Below are positions 57,470 to 64,000 of a stretch of 64,000 bases of DNA, one piece after another. Source of the stretch: Aeromonas lusitana (lineage in GTDB: Bacteria > Pseudomonadota > Gammaproteobacteria > Enterobacterales > Aeromonadaceae); contig NZ_PGCP01000004.1 of the NCBI RefSeq assembly GCF_002812985.1, positions 226,960-290,959 on the forward strand, given 5' to 3'. The first letter of the stretch is position 1; each line of letters begins with the position of its first letter. A program made the translations under genes and the position numbers. The notes under the pieces are model-generated. The model saw only the letters and a list, made by a program, of their open reading frames with translations, was not told where the DNA came from and ran no database searches.

Positions 57470-58918
57470 TTACTGGGTACCACCCACGGTCAGGCTGTCG
57501 AGCTTGAGGGTCGGCTGGCCGACGCCCACCGGGACACTCTGTCCCTCCTTGCCACAGACCCCGACCCCGCGATCCAGCGCCAGATCCCGGCCCACCATGG
57601 AGACCTGGCTCATGGCTTCCGGACCGTTGCCGATCAGGGTCGCGCCCTTGATGGGGGCGGTTACCTTGCCATCCTCGATGAGGTAGGCCTCGGAGGCGGA
57701 GAAGACGAACTTGCCGGAGGTGATGTCCACCTGACCGCCGCCGAAGTTCGGGGCATAGATGCCCTTCTTCACCGAGGCGATGATCTCCGCCGGATCGTAC
57801 TGACCCGCCAGCATATAGGTGTTGGTCATGCGCGGCATCGGCAGGGCGGCGTAGGATTCCCGGCGGCCGTTGCCGGTCAGCGGCACCCCCATCAGGCGGG
57901 CATTCTGCTTGTCCTGCAGGTAGCCCTTGAGGATGCCGTTCTCGATCAGGACGTTGTAACCCCCCGGCGTGCCTTCATCATCGATGGAGACGGAGCCGCG
58001 CAGACCCACCAGGGTGCCGTCATCGACTATGGTGCAGTGCTTGGAGGCGACCTGCTCACCGATGCGACCGGCGAAGGCGGAGGAACCCTTGCGGTTGAAG
58101 TCCCCTTCCAGGCCGTGGCCCACCGCCTCGTGCAGCAGCACACCGGGCCAACCGGAGCCCAGCACCACCGGCATGGTGCCGGCGGGGGCATCAACGGCCT
58201 CCAGGTTCACCAGCGCCTGGCGCACGGCTTCCCGCACATAGCCGAAGGCCCGGCTCTCCAGCCCGTCCAGCTCCAGGAACCAGTCGTAGCCGAAACGACC
58301 GCCGCCCCCTGCACTGCCGCGCTCACGCTTGTCGCCCTTCTCGGCGATGACGGTCACCGACAGCCGCACCAGGGGGCGCACGTCGGCGGCCAGGGTGCCA
58401 TCGGTGGCGGCCACCAGGATCTCTTCATAGACACCGCTGATGGAGGCCATCACCTGATTGATGGCGGGATCCAGGCTGCGGGCAAACTTGTCCATCTGCT
58501 CCAGCAGGGCAATCTTCTGATGCTTGTCGAGGGTCTGCAGGGGATCCATGGCCGGGTAGAGCAGGTTCGCTTCCGTGCGGGCCCAGGCCTTCACCTTGCC
58601 CTGGCTGCCGGCGGCGGCGATGCCACGGGCGGCGGTGACCGACTGTTGCAGCGCCAGCAGGCTCAGTTCATCGGAATAGGCAAAGCCGGTCTTCTCGCCG
58701 CTGACGGCGCGCACCCCCACACCCTGATCGATGTTGTAGCTGCCGTCCTTGACGATGCCATCTTCCAGCAGCCAGGACTCGTGCCAGCTGCGCTGGAAAT
58801 AGAGATCGCCAAACTCCACCTGGTGACTCATCAGGCTGCCGAGCAGTTGCTGCAGACGCCCCTCGTCAAGATCGTGCGGGGCCAACAGGGAGGCGCTAAC
58901 CTGGCTCAATAGACTCAA
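57470..58918 (-). CDS. tldD: Metalloprotease TldD
   Basis: A 482-residue TldD (481 in E. coli), partner of TldE/PmbA in processing microcin B17 and CcdA-like unfolded peptides. The zinc motif is [12 protein letters not shown] (HExxxH); downstream [18 protein letters not shown] contains the further cysteine ligand region. The start is the TTG at 58918: GGAG lies seven bases upstream and the N-terminus [16 protein letters not shown] then matches E. coli in length. A longer open frame upstream is not supported. Confidence 0.94.
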   Translation of the reverse strand: MSLLSQVSASLLAPHDLDEGRLQQLLGSLMSHQVEFGDLYFQRSWHESWLLEDGIVKDGSYNIDQGVGVRAVSGEKTGFAYSDELSLLALQQSVTAARGIAAAGSQGKVKAWARTEANLLYPAMDPLQTLDKHQKIALLEQMDKFARSLDPAINQVMASISGVYEEILVAATDGTLAADVRPLVRLSVTVIAEKGDKRERGSAGGGGRFGYDWFLELDGLESRAFGYVREAVRQALVNLEAVDAPAGTMPVVLGSGWPGVLLHEAVGHGLEGDFNRKGSSAFAGRIGEQVASKHCTIVDDGTLVGLRGSVSIDDEGTPGGYNVLIENGILKGYLQDKQNARLMGVPLTGNGRRESYAALPMPRMTNTYMLAGQYDPAEIIASVKKGIYAPNFGGGQVDITSGKFVFSASEAYLIEDGKVTAPIKGATLIGNGPEAMSQVSMVGRDLALDRGVGVCGKEGQSVPVGVGQPTLKLDSLTVGGTQ

Positions 58919-59073
58919 TCTTCTTCTCCATTCTCGCTGGGAGCTGTCGTAACAGTATCTCTTCACCCTCCCCATAGGGAGAGAGTGCAAGGTCGTGACC
59001 CCGGCCGATTCGGCTGCCCAATGTCCGATCGCGCTTCGTGAATCGCATCGGCGGGCATATCGAATCGACGAGG

Positions 59074-59880
59074 TTAAAGCAGGCGGGCGTGTTGCAGCAC
59101 CGGCATGGTTCGCTTCAGTTCTTCCGTCAGCCCGGCGTCCATCTGTGCCAGCACCGTGCCTGCGCCACTTGGCTGACAGGCCAGCACTCGGCCCCAGGGG
59201 TCGATCACCATGCTGTGGCCCCAGGTCTGGCGCCCCGTCTCGTGGGTGCCCCCCTGATTGGCGGCAATCACATAGCACTGGTTCTCGATGGCTCGGGCCC
59301 GCAGCAGCGGCTCCCAGTGCGCCTCACCGGTCACGGCGGTGAAGGCAGCGGGCACCAGCAGCACCCGTGCGCCGGCACGGGTCAGCCGACGATAGAGCTC
59401 GGGGAAACGCAAATCATAACAGATAGAGAGGCCGAGGGGACCAAAGGGGGAATCCACCAGCACAGGCGACTCACCAGGGCTGAAGGTCTCCGACTCCCGA
59501 TAGCGGCCATGGTTGTCCGCCACGTCCACGTCGAACAGGTGGATCTTGTGGTAATGACCCTGCAGATCCCCGGCGGGATCAAACACCAGGGAGCTGGTGT
59601 GGATATGCTCGGAGCCCGCTATGGTGGTGGGCATGGCACCGGCCACCAGCCAGATCCCGTGGGTTTTGGCCCAGTCGGCCAACTGTCGCTGTATTGGGCC
59701 ATCCCCCAGGGGCTCGGCACCGTCCAGATAGCCTTGTCTCTCGCCAAACAGGGCGAAGTTTTCCGGCAGCAGCGCCAGCAAGGGGCGCTGTGGTGGCAGG
59801 GCCGCCAGTTCGGCGGCGATCTGCGCCTTGTTATCCTGCCAGTGACGGCCGGAGACCAGCTGTATTGCGGCTAACCACAT
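59074..59880 (-). CDS. Carbon-nitrogen hydrolase (nitrilase superfamily)
   Basis: A 268-residue nitrilase-superfamily amidase with the Glu-Lys-Cys triad: [10 protein letters not shown] (E), HKIHLFDVD (K) and [14 protein letters not shown] (C). It is of the Nit/YbeM type, which removes deaminated glutathione in other organisms; that role is inferred. ATG at 59880 has AAGGAG six bases upstream. It sits between yhdP and tldD, the usual place in Vibrio and Aeromonas relatives. Confidence 0.88.
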   Translation of the reverse strand: MWLAAIQLVSGRHWQDNKAQIAAELAALPPQRPLLALLPENFALFGERQGYLDGAEPLGDGPIQRQLADWAKTHGIWLVAGAMPTTIAGSEHIHTSSLVFDPAGDLQGHYHKIHLFDVDVADNHGRYRESETFSPGESPVLVDSPFGPLGLSICYDLRFPELYRRLTRAGARVLLVPAAFTAVTGEAHWEPLLRARAIENQCYVIAANQGGTHETGRQTWGHSMVIDPWGRVLACQPSGAGTVLAQMDAGLTEELKRTMPVLQHARLL

Positions 59881-60012
59881 GACGTGCTCCTTGTCGTTGG
59901 GCAAGCCGCCGGATACATGGGCCAGCTTGCGGATATCTTGCACTATGCTGGGTTCCGGCCCGGGACGGAAGCCTTGTCGGGCCCCAGCTAGCCATAAGGC
60001 TCTAGCAACGCC

Positions 60013-63000
60013 TCAGCGCTGACCCGTTCCCTGGTGTTTGGGGTTGAGCAGGAAGGGGGTGACCTCCTCGGCGGGCAGACTGGGGGCCACCGCATCCACC
60101 GCCTGTTTCTGCTGCTGGTTCAACTTGATGCGGGCCCGATCCCGGCCCGCCTCGATGAGCTTGGGATCGTCCAGCGGACCCGAGACCCGAAAATCGATGC
60201 GGGTCACCACGTCCACCACGGGCTCGAGCAGCTTGGAGAGGGCCAGCACATAGAGGCCTGTGATCGGCGTCAGGGAGAAGGCGGCCACCACGGGCAGGGT
60301 ACCGCCGAGGTTCGGGGAGAAACTCAGCTCGTAGTCGAGGCGCCAGCGCACCAGATCGGCGATGCCCTCGCCCCGCAGGTTGCCCGCGGCCCCCTTCATG
60401 TAGAAGTCCTTGTTCTCTGCCACCCCTTGCTTGATCTTGGCGGAGGCGGACATGGACTCGAAGTAGAAGCCCTTGTCGAACACGTCACGAAAATCGAGGC
60501 GCAGCTTGCGCAGCAGGGAATCCAGGCTGAGCAGGGAGAGCAGGCGAGCACCCTTGTCGTTGACCTCCCGCAGCGTCCCCCCTTCCAGCTGATAGTCGGC
60601 CGTGCCGGCCAGGGTCGGCAAGTCCAGCCGATAGGGCACGTCCTGCCAGTTCAGATCCAGCGCCAGCTTGCCCGGGGCATCGCCTATGGGAGAGGTGAAA
60701 CCGAGTCGCTTGAGCAACAGCTCGCTGTTCTGGGTATCGAGCTTGGCCTGGGCACGGGTCTGCATCTGGCCGGACTGCGCCAGCCACTCGGCGCTCCCCT
60801 TGAGGGTGCTGCCGGCGAGCTTCATCTCCAGCCCTTTCAGAGAGAGCCTGTTGGCGCCGGGCACCAGCTCCCCCTTCAGCTCACCGAGGGGCAGGGTGCC
60901 GAAGCGGCAATCCACGCAACTGAAAGTGAGCCAGGGGATGGCATCCATGATGGCCTTGTCCTGGCGGGCATCCGGCTCCGGGCTGAGATCCGAGCCCTTG
61001 CCGGACCAGTAGATACGGGCAAACTTGGCGTCCAGGGGTTGCCGATCGGTGACGGGTACCCGCACCACCCCCATCACGTCCGGGCTGTCGATCATCACCT
61101 CGGTGGCCTGGTTGACCGGCCCCACGGTGAAGTGCACCGCCTTCAGGTTGGCGCTGCCGATATCGGCCCTGGCCAGTTGACCATCCACCCACCACTCCTG
61201 GGGCAGGAAGGCGGGGCCCACCACCGCATTGCCCGTCGGCGCAGGAGCGGGCAGCCAGCGCTTGAGCCGCGCCAGCCAGCCGGCCACGTCCGCCTGCTGC
61301 TGGTTGATGGCGAGCAGCATGGGCTTGTCTTGCAACACACGGGCGCCGGGTTGACCGACATCGACCCGCACCCGGCTCAGGTAAGGGGCGCCCTCGCCGT
61401 AGACCAGCTTGCTCTGCATATCCACGTCGGCCCCCAGCACGCCGCGAATGTCGGCGCTGCCGTCCCGGCCACGGACCGTCACCTTGAGGGGCAACTGGCT
61501 GTCGGCGGCCTTGGCCAGAGGCAGTGGCAAGTCCAGCCCCATGCCCTGCAGGCTGGAGTCCAGCGCCAGCTGGAAGCTGAACGGCTTGTTTTCCGGCAGG
61601 GTCAGCCCCAGGGTGCCGGTCCAGTTGCTGCGTCCCTTGAACATGTCGAGGGCGGGAATGTCTCGGCGCTGGCGACTGCTGTCCCAGACTCCCCGGAACT
61701 TGAGATCGACCTGATAGCGGTTGGGCTGCTGCTTGCCCTGATAGTCCAGGGTCAGCGGCTGGTTCCACAGGGTCGCCTTGAGGTTGCTAAAACGCGTGTG
61801 CTCGTTGTCATACTCGAGCTTGCCCTCCACCCCCTCCAGCTGCATGTCCAGGGTCGCTATCCTGACCTTGTTGTTATGGAAGCTGGCATCACCGCTCGCC
61901 TTGACCTCGCTCTCGCCATCGAGGGGAATATCGAGCTTGACCGTGCCCTTCATGGGTCCACGGATCTCTATCTCCCGCAGCGCCTGCCCCACCGAGCCAC
62001 CTAGGGGGGAGTCCTGCAGATAGTCGCTGATGGCCTTGCCCTCACCCGCGACCTTGGCATCCACGTAGAGATGGGCGCCGGGGGAGAGATCCGGGATCCA
62101 GGCATGCACAGAGTCGGATCCCGCCTTGCCGAGGCGGGTGGAGTGGCTGTTCATGTCCAGACTGGCGTTCTGGAACAGCAGGTCTATCTGCAGGTCGGTG
62201 AGGGGTTGCCAACCTGGGAAGAACTGGAAGGTGGCCTTCTCGAGGGGCACGGCCACCTGGAAGATGCCCTTGCCATTGTCATAGGGGAAGTCCCTGAACT
62301 CCCCGTACCAGAGCAGATCGGCGCTCGCTGCCTGACCCCCCTTGATGGCGCCACTCAGGTAGTCCACCAAGCCATCGCTCATCACCGCCAACGGGTAGTA
62401 GCGATCCGCATGGGCCGCCGTCTTGACGTCGATCCGGCCGGTCAGGGCGAGGAAGGGATGCTCGTACAGATCGAGCCGGAAGCGGCTGGCGAGGTGCAAG
62501 TCCGAGTTATCCAGCACTATGTCCTGGCCATAGAGCACCCAGCCCTGCGAGTCCTGCCACCAGTCGAGGCGCGCCCCCAGACTGTTTACCGGGATCGGCT
62601 CCTTGAAGTGACGGGCCGGATCCACCTTGCCCTTGCCGAGGGTCAGTCGGGCGCTGCCGCCGGTCGGGGTCAACCAGAATTCACCGTCCAGATTTTGCAG
62701 ACCGGGGTAATCGCGCCAGGCCTGCATGCCGAAGTCAAGCAAGTGCCCGGTGAGGGAGAGTCCCTGCCAGTCGCCATCCGCTTGCAGGATCAGATCCTGC
62801 AGCTTGCCCTTGGGCTGGGTGCGCTTGAGGATCTCGGCGAGTTCGGGATAGAGGCCGGAGACCAGCTGGCTCAGGTTCGCGATCTGGTTGATGTCGATGG
62901 CGGGCACATAGCCCTGGATGCGATCCCCCACCCGTTCGAGCTGAATCCGGCTCTGCAGCCAGGTCGAGCCATCCAGCTTGAAGACCACATCATGGCTGGC

Positions 63001-63909
63001 GAACTGCCATCCTTCCCCTTCCCGGCGCAACTGGATCTTGCCGCCCCTCAGGTCGAGCCGATGCGGATCCCCCTTGATCTCGTCTTTCCAGATCAGGTGG
63101 CTGTTGCCAAAAGCCAGCAAGGAATTGCCCAGCTCGCCGTTGGCAAACTCGCTCCACAGCTGGAAGTCCAGCTGACCGGTGACCTTGGGTTTACCGGCAT
63201 GGATCCTGGCCAACATGGGGCTGATGTCGAGCTCGCTGGCTCCCAGATAGAGCTGCCCCTTGAGGCGATCGAGCCGCGCCGCGGGGGCATCCACGTCCAG
63301 GATGAGATCTATGGTGCTCTCGCCCACCCCGTTGATGAGATAGGCCTTGCCGACACCCTGGTGGCGCTTGCCGCGATTCTGCCAGCGCAGCTGGGCTATG
63401 TTGAGGGCGCGCACCTCCCCCAGGGCCGTGGTGAGGGTGAGGCGGGTGTCGTGAATATCGAAGGTGGAGAGCTGGGTCAGCAAGAAGCGTAGCAAGGCTT
63501 CCTGCTGGTTTGGGCTTTTATCGTCGTGCTGGACGGCAGGCTGCGCCAGATCCAGCGCTATGTCGCCATCGCTCAGCAACAGTTGCCCAAACACCGGCTT
63601 CCACTCATTGAGGGAGCGCCAGAAATCGAGGTGAGCCCAGACCTTGCCAAGACGCAGGGAGAAGCGGCCGGAGTCGGGGTCGATGGCGAGCCCTTGCAAC
63701 TCGAGGGCCGGTCCGCGCTGGGTCCAGTCCAGGCCAATGTGCTCGACACTGATCTCCAGCTGGCTATTGCTGAGCAGGCTCGCGATCAGTGCCTGTCTAT
63801 GCTGGTTGAGGAGCGGGCCGCCAAGGCGTACCAGGCTGACCAGGATGGCCAGCAGCACGAAGAAAACCCCGAGGGCCAGCCAGCCCCGACTCAACCAGCG
63901 GTAGACCAA
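60013..63909 (-). CDS. yhdP: AsmA-like phospholipid transport protein YhdP
   Basis: A 1298-residue giant membrane-anchored protein. One N-terminal transmembrane segment (about residues 10-30, LALGVFFVLLAILVSLVRL) is followed by a long repetitive beta-rich periplasmic domain with DUF3971/AsmA-type features and a C-terminal amphipathic helix region (ITGLYVLALSKLLEPVVD). YhdP, TamB and YdbH move phospholipid to the outer membrane. The TTG at 63909 directly follows the rng stop codon, so it is coupled to rng. Length is close to E. coli (1266). Confidence 0.92.
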   Translation of the reverse strand: MVYRWLSRGWLALGVFFVLLAILVSLVRLGGPLLNQHRQALIASLLSNSQLEISVEHIGLDWTQRGPALELQGLAIDPDSGRFSLRLGKVWAHLDFWRSLNEWKPVFGQLLLSDGDIALDLAQPAVQHDDKSPNQQEALLRFLLTQLSTFDIHDTRLTLTTALGEVRALNIAQLRWQNRGKRHQGVGKAYLINGVGESTIDLILDVDAPAARLDRLKGQLYLGASELDISPMLARIHAGKPKVTGQLDFQLWSEFANGELGNSLLAFGNSHLIWKDEIKGDPHRLDLRGGKIQLRREGEGWQFASHDVVFKLDGSTWLQSRIQLERVGDRIQGYVPAIDINQIANLSQLVSGLYPELAEILKRTQPKGKLQDLILQADGDWQGLSLTGHLLDFGMQAWRDYPGLQNLDGEFWLTPTGGSARLTLGKGKVDPARHFKEPIPVNSLGARLDWWQDSQGWVLYGQDIVLDNSDLHLASRFRLDLYEHPFLALTGRIDVKTAAHADRYYPLAVMSDGLVDYLSGAIKGGQAASADLLWYGEFRDFPYDNGKGIFQVAVPLEKATFQFFPGWQPLTDLQIDLLFQNASLDMNSHSTRLGKAGSDSVHAWIPDLSPGAHLYVDAKVAGEGKAISDYLQDSPLGGSVGQALREIEIRGPMKGTVKLDIPLDGESEVKASGDASFHNNKVRIATLDMQLEGVEGKLEYDNEHTRFSNLKATLWNQPLTLDYQGKQQPNRYQVDLKFRGVWDSSRQRRDIPALDMFKGRSNWTGTLGLTLPENKPFSFQLALDSSLQGMGLDLPLPLAKAADSQLPLKVTVRGRDGSADIRGVLGADVDMQSKLVYGEGAPYLSRVRVDVGQPGARVLQDKPMLLAINQQQADVAGWLARLKRWLPAPAPTGNAVVGPAFLPQEWWVDGQLARADIGSANLKAVHFTVGPVNQATEVMIDSPDVMGVVRVPVTDRQPLDAKFARIYWSGKGSDLSPEPDARQDKAIMDAIPWLTFSCVDCRFGTLPLGELKGELVPGANRLSLKGLEMKLAGSTLKGSAEWLAQSGQMQTRAQAKLDTQNSELLLKRLGFTSPIGDAPGKLALDLNWQDVPYRLDLPTLAGTADYQLEGGTLREVNDKGARLLSLLSLDSLLRKLRLDFRDVFDKGFYFESMSASAKIKQGVAENKDFYMKGAAGNLRGEGIADLVRWRLDYELSFSPNLGGTLPVVAAFSLTPITGLYVLALSKLLEPVVDVVTRIDFRVSGPLDDPKLIEAGRDRARIKLNQQQKQAVDAVAPSLPAEEVTPFLLNPKHQGTGQR

Positions 63910-64000
63910 TTACATCATCACCACATCGAATTGTTCCTGCCCACAGAGCGGTTCTGTCACCACCCTGACCTGTTTGCCGATGAAGACTTCCAGCTCGGCC
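63910..64000 (-). CDS. rng: Ribonuclease G, C-terminal end only
   Basis: The last 29 codons before a TAA at 63912-63910 read ELEVFIGKQVRVVTEP and then GQEQFDVVMM, the C-terminus typical of RNase G. The rest lies beyond the window. RNase G trims 16S rRNA 5' ends. The order rng-yhdP-nitrilase-tldD supports the call. Confidence 0.85.
   Translation of the reverse strand, partial: AELEVFIGKQVRVVTEPLCGQEQFDVVMM

Noticed and set aside
58919..59278. 120-codon upstream extension of tldD
   Set aside because: The extension overlaps the nitrilase gene end and has no similarity to TldD, whose length and N-terminus fit the TTG at 58918.
60034..62004. 656-codon open frame opposite yhdP
   Set aside because: Antisense shadow of the YhdP gene, without ribosome site or recognisable domain.

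Overview
The window is chromosomal DNA of a GC-rich gammaproteobacterium, almost certainly an Aeromonas. The order yigB-xerC-DUF484-dapF-lysA-lptM / cyaY / cyaA / hemCDXY matches the Escherichia coli cya-hem region with Aeromonas-type protein sequences, the rng-yhdP-nitrilase-tldD block is typical of gammaproteobacteria, and an aerolysin-family toxin lies next to the thiamine operon. No tRNA, rRNA, CRISPR array or intact insertion sequence was seen.

Layout. 1-14.4 kb: housekeeping genes (XerC recombinase, lysine/DAP synthesis, frataxin, class I adenylate cyclase with a candidate CRP site, heme genes hemCDXY behind a candidate Fur box, GlpX). 14.4-27.5 kb: surface and accessory functions (porin, methyltransferase, a Fur-box TonB siderophore receptor plus PepSY-type membrane protein, acyltransferase, three GNATs, an HxlR regulator diverging from a YdhR-type monooxygenase, ExoD, a PAS-GGDEF cyclase, an LpoB-like lipoprotein). 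27.5-30.1 kb: an AT-rich two-gene cassette, clearly foreign in composition, with a DUF3644-like protein carrying a HEPN-type R-x4-H motif and a Cys/His-rich partner. 30.5-37.4 kb: the thiamine operon thiC-thiDE-thiF-thiS-thiG-thiH behind a TPP riboswitch. 37.7-39.2 kb: aerolysin-like toxin with an unusual 5' leader. 39.5-42.5 kb: two small exported proteins diverging from an OmpR-type two-component pair. 42.6-57.4 kb: RimK, MetH, a CPA1 antiporter, zinc metallopeptidase, AphA, an MHS-type transporter and MarC. 57.4-64 kb: TldD, nitrilase, YhdP and the end of RNase G.

The most unexpected pattern is that six intact genes (xerC, lysA, glpX, metH, the antiporter, the MFS transporter) are each followed, 90-145 bases past their stop, by a degenerate same-strand copy of their own 3' end. 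In glpX and the MFS gene the ghost copy, not the intact gene, is the one next to the terminator; in the antiporter the terminator itself is duplicated. This suggests repeated allele replacement or tandem duplication with a shared mechanism. Other points are a pair of 143-bp MITE-like elements, a palindromic repeat inserted in frame into thiH, and a leader upstream of the toxin whose two possible pairings are mutually exclusive and control exposure of the Shine-Dalgarno sequence.

All calls come from reading the sequence and from remembered family features; no database search was run.
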